The notes under the pieces are model-generated. The model made no database searches, was not told where the DNA came from, and saw nothing but the letters and a program-made list of their open reading frames with translations. A stretch of 64,000 bases of DNA, taken from positions 62,001 through 126,000 of the IMG/VR virus record IMGVR_UViG_3300030099_008323. One strand, given 5' to 3'. This DNA is from a virus. The translations under genes were made by a program, and so were the position numbers. The first letter of the stretch is position 1; the number at the start of each line of letters is the position of its first letter. Positions 29,601 through 39,400 of the stretch are shown in pieces.

Positions 29601-29645
29601 TAACTTAGCAGAATATCCCTTATCAAATAATTCTTTAATGCTCAT
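23673..29645 (-). CDS. giant virion protein (1990 residues) with LamG-like domain
   Basis: A 1990-residue protein. The N-terminal 120 residues (FIDAYIEKRDRFLPDVDY, then YQTYPYDGSL) are a conserved opening I recognise from marine phage structural proteins. About 190-365 is a laminin-G/concanavalin-like jelly roll (VEFWMKK, then GSGWHHYALTAKKVG, then RLYVDGQLK), a fold that often binds carbohydrate. The remaining roughly 1600 residues have no motif I can name; several beta-rich segments late in the protein could be further binding domains. It lies just after the 519-residue DNRLRE-like protein and two genes after the gp6-like wedge protein. Likely a baseplate arm or host-contact protein; the ligand is unknown. 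Confidence 0.65.
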   Translation of the reverse strand: MSIKELFDKGYSAKLLKDKSLDNLREDVESPRFIDAYIEKRDRFLPDVDYTTASNFARFGQAELYYENSIKRVYQTYPYDGSLAEKTEWENESTGLDLFIFENEYPRTNGHVKFNSTQNTYTNTGQGNFFSSSVPEYIYFKGGPNPDSKGDFKSDLSAGASRDGISKANVYHTASQRTNNLEFDLSKGATVEFWMKKDAWLSTSATKYETIFNLISSGAAGSTFGNVKVMMRGGTTAALQSRILLSIASGTTAFSHDHITGLSNISGSGWHHYALTAKKVGSSTQTRLYVDGQLKSDKTAAAQINPITGTLVASIGALAGPSNSDLDNAEKGWGNIIATSFDEFRYWKTERNAQQIGRNFRTPINGGTNTDNVKYDDQNNKIDLGVYFKFNEGITGVAATDKTILDYSGRISNGEFINYKAANRSIGSAIVSSSAAASEFKDPILYAHHPAVANLLASKKASGSIHDHENNSSLYRSMPGWILEDDEKRSDHLKFLTQIMSSFFDEIYLKMEKLPTLKDINYPYDSKYEKPLPFADRLLSARGYSPPELFSDADMLAKFLQRDERRLFEKKLHDVKNTIYQNIYNNLTFIQKSKGTNKSMRNFLRCFGVDEELIKFNIYASNDEYELKDNFTSTAYRKKYLDFDDPESRLAENNSYGGAYTATAYQFKDPNDSNSISYIPSMSHVLASGSSFTIETEVFFPKRTIANDDNYSLFPSDETAIFGLSAVGASDTDYAYAPGTETTFDVVATKPDHDRRNVKFKISSDNPVAFSSIETPETYAAAYDNEKWNLAFRLRPTRYPAAPMVSGSLTGSLHTEKNSYTYELYGVNTVSNIVKNEFKISNTMTIKRAMRFFAEPKRIYVGAKRQNYTGSILKHSDVKVSSTRVWFDYLSDEAIKGHARDASNYGALNPYENNHVQLTSGRPDNRNDRDAKSFMPQIKTLALNWTMDNVTGSDASGRFIIEDFTSGSASRRQAKTYGPMSAFTEYNYTGRGDFFVSSSAQRDQAVDIEFVQTARQNLPEVINSDDMVQILNKQDDVVFTRDTTYVQHILSVEKSMYQTISDEMLRMFSTIVDFNNLIGDPVNRYRQEYKKLGKIRDIFFDKVQNEPDLDKFIEYYKWIDDAITAMIIQLIPASSNTSEMLRNMVESHVLERNKYWTKFPTLSLKPPDLGASLQGIGNLPHTVEPDGSERANIRGNADAMEHAARGYKVLQPPLRQSPAPQNIRAAWWKNRAERDVLELSSGVTGVDEARNIFLKTAQTLVSSSEPTLKTAAGTRYGSSFFGVRSVSTLANYFVRKSHNLKAGSNPTNNKVHDFYKNAIKWGSDDDFIYIDLDNENKKIDIRDQNVPPEINKQLFIMKAYTMFAKNPRADFVAEEDDYKSTLLLPFSIYSSSFNTGYIAQFSPSAINLDFTNMHDDKYGPHAEIPLQGPFTEMHVGGMQHRHVGLNIHDSVKNSNNLNKLDGQLTRPEGWHLQSFLNESLTSSLVYEPFANTTDTATTDVTVLNLPSGSAAGDPGEEEYWRNGLGTDNSWSFFSGSTDSIHTGPSIGYVPNAGYAYCEVLPDRVGETFGLVTPLIDLLDVAEDDDVFLFFRYHMFGVSQGTLKVQACTSVDFNNNVTDLPIYWYAGNTTATTLNAIGSISGQQQTASDDPWRVATTTANAAFGNGLDKFIGKRFYLRFLYTSGILHLGDCAIADINLYIGPDDGGIERNSFKLFDATHDNHNRPRAFYMRPEFAKRPVNIRNIHMTSSSPTKAGNFLDRYQYVSTVSPEANDPWFVKNADKIKRSTAESLNLDVSSIEHRLNVASLIDGSTPRRNNSGIRLDDGDIGVNYTLLDRTFLTGSIRNRTRIKTKFSSPGGFEVMSRGFLDVAHETFSVYNAMTFRNNWVRKVFNSQLQAHSGRYGVSSHGTNTARVYGSEAVGTIRSDDYAISGDASRHKYHRNNIERLELSGSSADFAGMTVITASSFDNAFVSHMIPRTENQTRWITASLN

Positions 29646-29668
29646 ATTTTAAACCCAACTCTATAGTC

Positions 29669-31228
29669 TTAATTATCTTCAACTCTAAATTTAAACACCT
29701 CTTCTTGTTCACGCCAACCAACAGAGGTATAATAAGCTAATTTTATACCGTACAAATAGCCAGGCTCTAGCAAAGACATATCTAAATCAAAGTAGCTTCC
29801 AGAGTTGTCATATGATAAATAAGTATGATAAGTGCTGCTGCCAGTTGAATTATTTATTACGGTTGCATTGTCAACCATTCTTATTATTTCGTACGAAGCG
29901 CTTTGGATAATTGTATTTTCCGGATCCAAGCTTGCAATACTATAAATTGTTTGGGATGATTTTCTAGCTCTTGTAAAAACTCTAAACCTAGCCTGTTCAT
30001 TACTGACATATAAAGGTTTAAGATTGGTAATTTTTGTTGCGTAACGTGGATAGTTATTCCAACCAGGTGATGTTAAAGTCTCTGGCTTAATAGCACCAGT
30101 AAAGAACTCAGTTGAGCCAGTATGCCAAACATCGTACAAAGTCTTAAGAGACGTTGACCCTGTAAAAGCAAATGAACAAGAGTATATGCCAGTAGCCACA
30201 AAACCACCGGTTATATTAAGATTGTTTGTATCTCCAGTAAAGCCCACGCCGCTAGCCTTATCATTTCTACTAGGCTGCAATTTTGGTCCAAATGGAGCAG
30301 TATCATCTGTAGACCCAGAATATATACTGACCAATATGGTACCAGTGCCTACAGACGGTATATTTGTTAATCTACCTCTAACATAGTTGTAAAGATAAAT
30401 TGTATTAAGATTATCTTCTGCTGGTGCTAATGAGCTGCTATAGAAAAAACTTCCTCTATTATCCAGTCTTCTAGAGTCCCATCGAGCTTCAATGTTAGGT
30501 TTTTTAAAAAAGAACTCACTAGTTCTTGAAAAAAACCTCTTAGTGTAAAAACTTGTCTTTTGACCTGCCGTATTAGCCAACACAAAGCTATCTGATGCAG
30601 TTACAAGCGCAGAAAAACTAGATGTCAGGAATATTCCAAAACCATAATTTGCTTGGTTTCCAGCAATCCACTCTTCAACAGCAGCAGTAACATCTAGAAA
30701 AATATCCTCATCTCCATCTTCAAACGTAAATGTGTAATTTGGCATTGTTGTTCCGGGAGCATATGTTGAGGAATGATAAGTGCCACCAATTTGAGCCCAT
30801 GAGTCTGTTTTAGATCTTCTTATCCAGTTTGAGCCTACAATTGCATCTTCTGTTACATCCGTATAGCCCTCCATATCCAAGCCATGGCCTTCTTGCCAAG
30901 ACTGAGATACAGCTAAAACATTGACTGTAAAATCTCTAGGTAGTTGCTCTGAGTGCCTAGCATTACATACCCTCAAATAAAAACTCACACTCCCAGAAGC
31001 AGGAATATCTCCGTTGGTTCTATCTGCAGCAATTTTTGTTATAGGAAATTCGAGCAATACGCGAGATAGTTCTGCCGATGATGTTGTATTCCCCTGGCCA
31101 TATAACGAAAAAACCTCTAAAATGTCTGACGCGCCCATATTTGAGCCTGTGCCTCTAGTAGTTAAATTAGATTGAAAAGCATTAGTGATAGTGTTGTCTT
31201 TATTAGCTGTGTATCTCTTGACGCCCAT
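29669..31228 (-). CDS. virion protein with DNRLRE/CBM-like N-terminal region
   Basis: A 519-residue protein. Residues about 20-230 follow the DNRLRE-type beta-sandwich pattern: SRVLLEFPI, then a block of strands (SVSFYLRVCNAR), then SQSWQEGHGLDMEG, then FLDVTAAVEEWIAG and YGFGIFLTSS. That pattern is common in carbohydrate-binding modules of bacterial surface proteins. The C-terminal half is also beta-rich. The assignment is by pattern only. Its ATG shares one base with the stop of the gp6-like gene (TAATG), so it is translated together with a wedge protein and probably sits on the baseplate. Confidence 0.55.
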   Translation of the reverse strand: MGVKRYTANKDNTITNAFQSNLTTRGTGSNMGASDILEVFSLYGQGNTTSSAELSRVLLEFPITKIAADRTNGDIPASGSVSFYLRVCNARHSEQLPRDFTVNVLAVSQSWQEGHGLDMEGYTDVTEDAIVGSNWIRRSKTDSWAQIGGTYHSSTYAPGTTMPNYTFTFEDGDEDIFLDVTAAVEEWIAGNQANYGFGIFLTSSFSALVTASDSFVLANTAGQKTSFYTKRFFSRTSEFFFKKPNIEARWDSRRLDNRGSFFYSSSLAPAEDNLNTIYLYNYVRGRLTNIPSVGTGTILVSIYSGSTDDTAPFGPKLQPSRNDKASGVGFTGDTNNLNITGGFVATGIYSCSFAFTGSTSLKTLYDVWHTGSTEFFTGAIKPETLTSPGWNNYPRYATKITNLKPLYVSNEQARFRVFTRARKSSQTIYSIASLDPENTIIQSASYEIIRMVDNATVINNSTGSSTYHTYLSYDNSGSYFDLDMSLLEPGYLYGIKLAYYTSVGWREQEEVFKFRVEDN

Positions 31229-33018
31229 TATTTAATAGTTCCTTTGATATCTGTGTTTGCAAATTTTAATTCATAAATTGCATTTTCAGGAGCATACAAT
31301 ATTCTTCCATCAGCGGAAGTGTAATGCTTAAGATTGACACTTTCGTCAGAATATCTTTCACCAACTTTTTCAACTATCTCAACATTTACTACATCAACTA
31401 TTTCTTCTAAGTTATTAAGTTTATTAAATATATCAATAATATAAATTGGTTGTCCTATATCTAGTTTCTCTTCAAACATCCCTTCAATTGATTCAATGCC
31501 TGCATTCAAAGCCTCGTATTTATCTTGATCAAAATTAACAACAGCAGTAAAATTAATTCCAATATTTATTATCATCGGATCTAAAATGTCGACAGTATCA
31601 TTTATCATTTTGTAATGGTTTATCCACGTTTTGACATTATTCTTTAAAACGGGATTAGCTACAGCTAATTTACCATCTAAATCTTCGCCTAATACATATA
31701 GATTTAAATTTCTTTTAAATGAATCTTGATCTCGAATTATTTTTGCTCGTTTAATTTTTCCAAATTTCGATGGCATCCTGTATATTAGAGCTTGATAGTC
31801 TTCAGCAGTCACTGCTCTATTTTGTGAAGAGAAAACATCATTAATTCTTTGTTTCAATTCAGAAACTGTTGGAAGACTTACATCTCCATTTATTGAAGTT
31901 TCGTTGGTGCATTCTAAGCTGTTCTTAACATAGTTTATTTTAGCGGTATCTGTTGCACTGCTGGGAAATACAAATAATGGATCTGAGATAGATGACAATT
32001 CACGTGCAGCTAAATTAGAATTTTCAGTTGTATTCGCTCTGTACACAACATTTAATATTGTATTTGCTGGTGATATGCCAAATTTGTCAGTTTCAATTAA
32101 TTTTGCTGGATCAAAAGATGTATCTTTTTCGTAATCTCTGCCATGCATTTGCAAAACAATTTTTGATGGGTGCGTTGTATTGTCATTCTTGAGAGAAGAT
32201 TCTGAGCCATATCCAAACTTTAATAATGTTTGGCCGGCTCTGCTGAATACGGTAAATCTCCTTGGTATGCTAGTCGCAACCATAACATTTGGTGTTAGAT
32301 CTTTTGATTTATTATCTTTATTAATTACAGACCTGAATACAGTATCTTGTGATAAGTAATCAACTTCAAAATATTGGTGTCCCTCAGTATCAATTACTGA
32401 TATGATCTCACTAACATTGGCATCATCAATCGAAACAGTCAAGAATCTTCTAAAATCACCAACTGAAATAGAAGTTGTTTTTAGTTCACCAGAAACTACT
32501 TTTCCAAAAGATTTAACAGCAAAAGATGTTGGATTACCTGAGTTATCTGACGTAGCTGTAATTATTTCATTGTTTGTGTCTGCAAAGTTTACATCATCAA
32601 CCAAAGAAAAAACTTGTCCTGAATTTGAAGTAATTTTTGTTCCCTTAGCCAAAACTGGAAGATAATTTAAATCAGGCGCCGTTGCATTAGGTTGTGTTGT
32701 GACTAAAATATAAAATGTTGCAATTCCAAAAGAATTTGCCTTTAAAGGTTGTTTATAGCCAACTTGCTCACCCATTCTTAATATATTATTATACTCAACT
32801 GCGGTATCGAGAAATGATTCATTAGCTTGATAATCTAGATAAAAAGAAAGAATGTCTCCAACATAAGACACAGTATCTAACATTAATGATCCAAAAGATG
32901 CTTCTGAAAAATCTTTATGGATAGAAGGGTAATAACGCTTTGCATAATCTACTAAGCCTTCTTTTATAGAAGTAAAATCTCTATTTGTATATTTTATTAT
33001 TTTTTTATCTTTGCTCAT
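31228..33018 (-). CDS. gp6: baseplate wedge protein, T4 gp6-like (baseplate J family)
   Basis: A 596-residue protein, close in size to T4 gp6 (660). The N-terminus (YTNRDFTSIKEGLVDYAKRY, then FGSLMLDTVSYVGDILSFYL) and the AVTAEDYQALIYRMP segment near residue 405, followed by FGKIKRAKI and LYVLGEDLDGKL, are hallmarks of the gp6/GpJ wedge family. gp6 dimers form the inner ring that joins the wedges and clamps the hub. It overlaps the gp25-like gene by four bases (ATGA), the usual gene pairing in contractile-tail systems, and this anchors the whole block as baseplate. Confidence 0.92.
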   Translation of the reverse strand: MSKDKKIIKYTNRDFTSIKEGLVDYAKRYYPSIHKDFSEASFGSLMLDTVSYVGDILSFYLDYQANESFLDTAVEYNNILRMGEQVGYKQPLKANSFGIATFYILVTTQPNATAPDLNYLPVLAKGTKITSNSGQVFSLVDDVNFADTNNEIITATSDNSGNPTSFAVKSFGKVVSGELKTTSISVGDFRRFLTVSIDDANVSEIISVIDTEGHQYFEVDYLSQDTVFRSVINKDNKSKDLTPNVMVATSIPRRFTVFSRAGQTLLKFGYGSESSLKNDNTTHPSKIVLQMHGRDYEKDTSFDPAKLIETDKFGISPANTILNVVYRANTTENSNLAARELSSISDPLFVFPSSATDTAKINYVKNSLECTNETSINGDVSLPTVSELKQRINDVFSSQNRAVTAEDYQALIYRMPSKFGKIKRAKIIRDQDSFKRNLNLYVLGEDLDGKLAVANPVLKNNVKTWINHYKMINDTVDILDPMIINIGINFTAVVNFDQDKYEALNAGIESIEGMFEEKLDIGQPIYIIDIFNKLNNLEEIVDVVNVEIVEKVGERYSDESVNLKHYTSADGRILYAPENAIYELKFANTDIKGTIK

Positions 33019-33416
33019 ATCTTATTTGTTCCGTCAGTAGATAAAACTAAACTAGTATTTAAATTTAAACCAGGAATTGAATAATCAATAGACAAATTTA
33101 GTATTTGAGAATCTTTTGCAAAATCTTCACTCAAATCCTGATCAAAAGAAATTTTATTCACTTCAATAAAAGGAAGATATTTTTTTGTTTGATTTATTAT
33201 TCTCTGTCTAATTTTAGGTATTGCATCACTCTTTTTTTCAAAAAGAAAATTACGCAGCCCAATACCAAAATCTGGGTTCATAACTCTCTCTCCCGGAGAA
33301 GTTAGTAAAAGATTTTTAAAATTTTGATTAATTTGTTCTGGAAAAGTAGTGGTGAGACCATAGAAACCATGCTCACTATCTCTTCTCAATGGTAACTTTG
33401 GTCCTATTCCTATCAT
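33015..33416 (-). CDS. gp25: baseplate wedge protein, T4 gp25-like
   Basis: A 133-residue protein of the gp25/GpW family (132 residues in T4). Diagnostic features: an N-terminal IGPKLPLRRD extension, then INQNFKNLLLTSPGERVMNPDFGIGLRNFLFE (about 29-60), which includes the conserved EPR-like loop (here GER) and the GxGLRxFLFE strand. gp25 sits between the sheath and the gp6 ring and helps trigger contraction. Coupled to the gp6-like gene by a four-base overlap, and placed directly after the 3752-residue gene. Confidence 0.93.
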   Translation of the reverse strand: MIGIGPKLPLRRDSEHGFYGLTTTFPEQINQNFKNLLLTSPGERVMNPDFGIGLRNFLFEKKSDAIPKIRQRIINQTKKYLPFIEVNKISFDQDLSEDFAKDSQILNLSIDYSIPGLNLNTSLVLSTDGTNKI

Positions 33417-33426
33417 ATCTTAATCC

Positions 33427-36400
33427 TTATAATTCATCTTCGCAATTAACACCATCTTGGTTTTCAATGCTTTGAGATAATTCATGCTGCTTCTCTTCAT
33501 ATCCATCTATAAATAGTAGTGCAAGATAAATCATACCAGGAATGGTGCTCGGTGGACCAACAAAGAAAGGTATTGGTACTAATCCTCCGAGAAAAGGCAG
33601 CTGAGAAGGCACTAATGCAGCCCACAAACTAGGCAACAACCACGGTGATGAAAATATATCTTTAAGCACTTGTTTTGCTTTGGTGACTTTTTCATCTATT
33701 TCTTTTGTAATCTCCAACATTTGCTCTTCTAATTCGCTAACGCTGTCTTTTGCTTCTTTGTATGCTTCTATCAAATCCGCTGCTGAGTCCATCTGTTCTT
33801 TAAAATCTAAGAACGATTCATCATCCTTTAAAGTTTGCGGTACTTTGGACATATTCACTTCAAATTTCCACTCTGTTATTTCATCTGCCGATGCGTCAAG
33901 TGTAATTGCATCTTCAATGTCTTCGTCAGACCATCCCTCAGGCGCGACCGCTGATTTCCAAGCAGGGGTCAAACCTGTTTTGGTTGCACTTAAGGCAGCA
34001 CTAACTGAAGAAGCGTTAACTTCTATTTCCGTCATTGAGCTTTTTGCTTCATCTATGGCCGTTTGAATTCCTTGTTTAACTGCTCTAAGTGCTTGCTCTA
34101 CTGCTGCAATGGTCGCTTTTTGAATTGTATTTGCTATATCAATAATCGATTTTGCAATTATAATAGCCATGTCTGTGACTTCAACAAACCCTTTCAATAT
34201 AAGCATTGGTGTTCTTAATATTATCTTCAAGATCTCTTTCTCTAAATCAGGATCTTGGCCGCGGGTATCACCCATATCACCTGCTAAAGCTGGATGTCCG
34301 CCCGGGCCTAGAGGGTCAGGCTGATACTCAAATCTATCAGAATTAATCAGTGCTTCAAATATCTGCCTTAGCGCTGACTTTGACTGCTCTAAGATTTTTG
34401 TATTGTCTGTTATAAATCTAGACAAACTATCACCAGCATATAAAAATGAAAGAGTCATGTATCGGCGAAGTGGTAACAAGTGCTCAAAAACTAATTTAAA
34501 TTCAGCAGAATTCTGAAGTTCAATTAATAAATCAGAAGCAAGATCTCTATAAAACAGTTGAGAAAAATTATTAGAAAAGTGAGCTATTAATCCGTTAATA
34601 CTATCTTTTTTGTCAAAATCAGTGCTCATTTCTCTCAACACTGTATCCAAGCCAAGAATTTTGTAATCAGCCACAACATTATTCTTGTCAAACTTTGAGT
34701 AGAATCCTAATTGTGAGTATGGTCGAATAGGACTCTCATCAGAATCAGTATTGTATCTAAAGCCTTTTCTATCAAAAATTAATTTTCTAGACACCTCAAC
34801 AATTGGTATGTGTATTTCATTCGATGGAGTTCCCGCGGCGTCTTCACCTATGTATATTTTAGATTTGTTTGTAGTATAGTCATATACTTCTCGTCGACGA
34901 AGACGCTGAGATATTAAAGTTTTGCACTCGTTCAGGCCTCTCCTATTCATATGCTTACCCATGAAAGATGCAAAGTTTTTTATTCCTTCATCATTCACGG
35001 CACTGGGAGATTCTACAACGTGACTGCATGCATATGTCATACGAATCCCAATTTCTAAATTTTTAAAAAACGGTTTTAAGCCAAATCTATCAAAATATTT
35101 TTTTAATATTTCGTTATTTTCTATTTCTTTTAAAAATTTATTGTGGTAGAAGTCTGTCCATATATTTAAAGGAACATAGCCATACAAATGTGTATGCCAA
35201 GGATTAGCTCCGTAAATATTTTGTGCATCCTTAATATAATTACCTGAAGCATCAACCTCAGGTTTAACTACAGTGCCATCTGCCAAGCCCTCCCTGTAAT
35301 TTATTAATATTGGAAGATGCTCTTCTGGGTTATATTCAACAGGAGTGCCAATTGATACATCGCAAACTTGACCAGTATTTGGATCTACATACTCAACAAA
35401 CCTAAACTGATTCAAATCGTCCTGCTCAATAACTTTTACATAAGTTTGAAATATGATATTTCCTATTTGAGCATTTAAGTTATTAGACACAGTTAATTCA
35501 TGAATATTTTCTTTATCATATGGGAGTAAACCCTTGAACATGTCTGAAAAAACAACATCTCGGGCTGGCTCGCCTTCATTTTTTCCTTCGTCATAGTTTG
35601 CCCAATTTTCACTATTTATAAACTGGTCTGCTTTTATAACATACGTGCCGTCTTTTGCGGAACCCTCGGATAAAGAATTATAATCTGTTGTAGATAAATC
35701 CCCCAAAGCTTTATCATAAAATTGTCTAGTTGGCAATGAGTGGAAATAATCTTTTTGTCTATTTCTTTTCATATCTCGTCTTAAGGATGATCCTACAATG
35801 TCATCATTTATACCGAAGTTTTGATTTATGTCCGTAACCGTGTTAATATTTTTAAAGCTAAAGTTTGAATTTTTAAACGGGTGCCCATGATTAAAGCTAT
35901 AAATATTGTTGTTTAATTTAGCATCAACAATTATCTCATATCCAAAATTAAGATAAAAAGATCTTAATATTTCAGCTTCCAGTGTAATGTCTTCGTCATT
36001 AACAGATTCATATCTCGATCGGTATCTATCAACAAAATCTTCATCTGCATTAGATAACTTTGTAATATTTAGTTTTGTTGTAATTCTCTCTCCATTAATA
36101 AACATATCATCAATTATAGAAGATATTTCTCTAGACTCATTTTTAATTAAGATATCTAAAGGACTCGATTCGACCAACCTACTCCAATTGTCCTTGTAAT
36201 TTAATTTCGTTTGGTTGGTGACTATTTCTCTAGCATGCCTAGATATGAAGCTTATGTCACCAAAATCATTAATTATATTTTGTAATATTACTTTAGTCAT
36301 CAATTCATCTGAAAAAATATCTTGCATATCCATAACGTCCCACGCTATGACGCTAGCGATGCACATCTCCAAAGAATATATTTTAATAATTAATAAAACT

Positions 36401-39400
36401 ATACCTTGCAGTAAGGAATTTTTTACAGAATTTTCGCCCTCAGGGGAACTTTCATACACATCTCTACAAATTGATTTTTCATAATATTCCATAATATGAC
36501 TTTTAATCGCACCAATATTAAAAAAGTCAGTATCAGCTTCTTTTAGATCTTTTGACGATGTAATACCAAGGTTATTAAATATTTGCTGGCAAGCCTCATC
36601 TGCTTTTGATGTCTCTCCTCTAGCCTGCGGCGTCTTTAATATCTTATCCCATAGCTTTCTTAAGAACTTTCTTTTATTGAGTCTAGAAGTACGAAGGCGA
36701 GCAAACATCTGATTAGTATATGCAAATTGAAGAGCTGAATATCCATATGTAGCCATGTTAAATTCAATTGAAGACATAAATTCAGCCACTTGCTCAGTTG
36801 ATGGTGGTACATATTTTTGTTCAGTCTCAACACCTAGACCGAGGGCGTTTAAAACTGCGCTAGCTTGGGCTACTTGGGCTGTGTTTGTAGCACCGAGGAC
36901 TCCTTGGTGGCCACCATATTCTTTATAGTATTTCTCAAATTTGTTCCGGAGCAATCTTCCAAATACTTTTGCCTTGTAGTTCATTGTTTCTAAGCCGCGA
37001 AACCTTTCCTCTTGTAGGGCTTTAGTTTGTTGGTCTGATGGCGCCTGAGCTAGTAACCCTTCGGTATCTGGCGAGTTAATAATAACATCTTGTACTTTAT
37101 TAAACTCTTCGTCTATAACACTATGCATAATATCATTTATAGAGTTGTTTTCTGCGGCGGTAGGATAAAGTTCTTTTAATAAACCCTCTACATCGCTATC
37201 TATATTTTTAATAAACGAAAAATTGTAATCGATATCTGCTACATGATTATGAAATCTTGAATCAATGCTGTTAAACATTCTTGGTGGATCGTTTGAGATA
37301 AACTTTGCTTTTGCAAAATGATAATCATCTTTAAAACTATTATATATTACACTTGCGGCGCCGTTTTGATACCATATTTCTTTATTACTATCAAATGTTG
37401 ATATAGAATCACTAATCCCCTGTATCTGTCCTTCGTCTCCTAGGACAGTTAAATCACTAAATATTTCACCAATTTGTTTATTTAATTCGCTCTGATTAAC
37501 GCCGTAAACTATTTTGTTATCAATCGGCAGTGGATACCTCAAAGTATTAGGATTAAAGTTATTATAAAATGATGGCACTCTTGGCTCATATTCAGAATCT
37601 CTTTGATAATTTGATGTGTTATTGGTAGGATCCTCTTTTTTAAAATTACCATCTGGTGTAAAACCTAAATACTGAGGGAATAAATCATTGTCACCTAAGG
37701 TTTCATAAAATTTCTTGTTAACTAAATTTTCTCCCATCTCCCACGAGCCAGGGTCGTCAAACATATCTGGCTTGCGAAAATACTTAAAGAAAGTTACCGC
37801 TAAGGGAATAATTTGAGGGTGGCTATTTACATGTAGCCTAATCTTTGCATGTGTATTCGTTCTGAAACCATCAAAGTCACTATTTTTAAAAGGTGGATAA
37901 TAATCTTCGAAGATTGGTACATGTAATTCTTCTAAGGCTGAATTTAAAATGTTCTGCAGACTTTCATAATCTATGACTCCGGGAGATTCTAATATTTCTA
38001 TCATAGCGTCAATTTGTTTCTTTACACTCTTAAGTCGCTTATTCAGCTGCTTACGAACTTTGTCGCGATCGTCTTGATATGATTCGTCAGAATCGTAATC
38101 TGATCTGGGTGGAGTGTAAAAATCAATAATATCTTCAGAAATTGAAAACTGTGCGTCCTCATGGGCTCTTATCTCAGATTTTTTATCATCAAGCTCTCTT
38201 CGTTTTTTATCTTTTGCTTCATGTTCATATGAAGGTATGTCTCTAAGTTGTTGAAATAATATATGTTTTTCTTGTTCGAGTTCTTGTAGATGGTCGTTAT
38301 AATCTAAGGTTTGCTGTAGTAAATTTACACCCCCAATTGATAATTGTGTTCCAATGTCTTCAATTGCGCTTATAGAAGTCGCGCTATCTATATGCCCTAT
38401 GTCACTATTGTCCACTAGACGGCCGGTGTTTAAACATGCCGAAGAAAAAGAAGTGCCCAATAAGACATGTTCAATACTTAAGTTTTGTTCTAAATTTGGA
38501 TATATAGCTTTAATTCTTTCTTGTGTTAGCCCGGAGGCCTCAGCTAGTGTCATGTGCATAAATGCCCACGCTAGATTACCAATATAAAGAGTTGTTGTCC
38601 TAGCCATTGTCACTTCTTGATCGTAATCGCTCAGGCCGGCCTGGGCTAATTTTCTATCTATCTCTTCATCACTATAATCCTCATCTTCCCATTGATCAAT
38701 GAGATTTTCAGCTGTTTCAACTCTATCTGGATCAATTCCAAAATGAGAGCCAACCTGCACAGTATGAGGGTATGCACTTCCATCGCCAATATAATGTGGA
38801 CTTTCTGTTAGTTTTACTACTCCTGGAGATGTAGCCCTCCACACATAATCTTTATCATTTATATCATGCTTATCATCACTGTTGGGGTCATATATAGTTT
38901 GCCAAGTGATCTTTGCGCCTGTGTAATATTGTAACATCCCGTTCCAATAATTTGGGTTAGGGTTAATATCTATCAACCTATCAGTTAGCTTATATTTTTT
39001 CTTCCATATAAATTTTCTGTTTTTATTAGTGAAATCTACTGCAGTTTGCTTTGTCTCCTGATGGTTTTCCATAAAAGCTGCAAATTCTGCTTTTTTATCA
39101 GGCTTGTGGTAGTTGCTGTGGCCAGGTGAAGTTGAAAGCCCAAAAGAACCTCCAGTTTTCAAATTGTTTATTTGCCCGGAATATTGTCCGTCGTTTCTGC
39201 GGCGGCGTGGGGCGCTATCATAGGACTTTTCGTCCAGCAACATATCAACAGAATAAACAATGTTATCCAAACCGGGAGGTTTAATACTTTTTTCAAATTG
39301 CTCATAAATAACTTTATCAATATTTTCTTTTGTTTCAGTATTAGAAATTGTAGTATATTCAGAATTTTTAGAAAGAGATTCAATATAATTTTCAATAAAT

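Noticed and set aside
33680-34066. 128-residue plus-strand frame inside the 3752-residue gene
   Set aside because: Antisense to a continuous long frame; Ser-rich translation without domain features.
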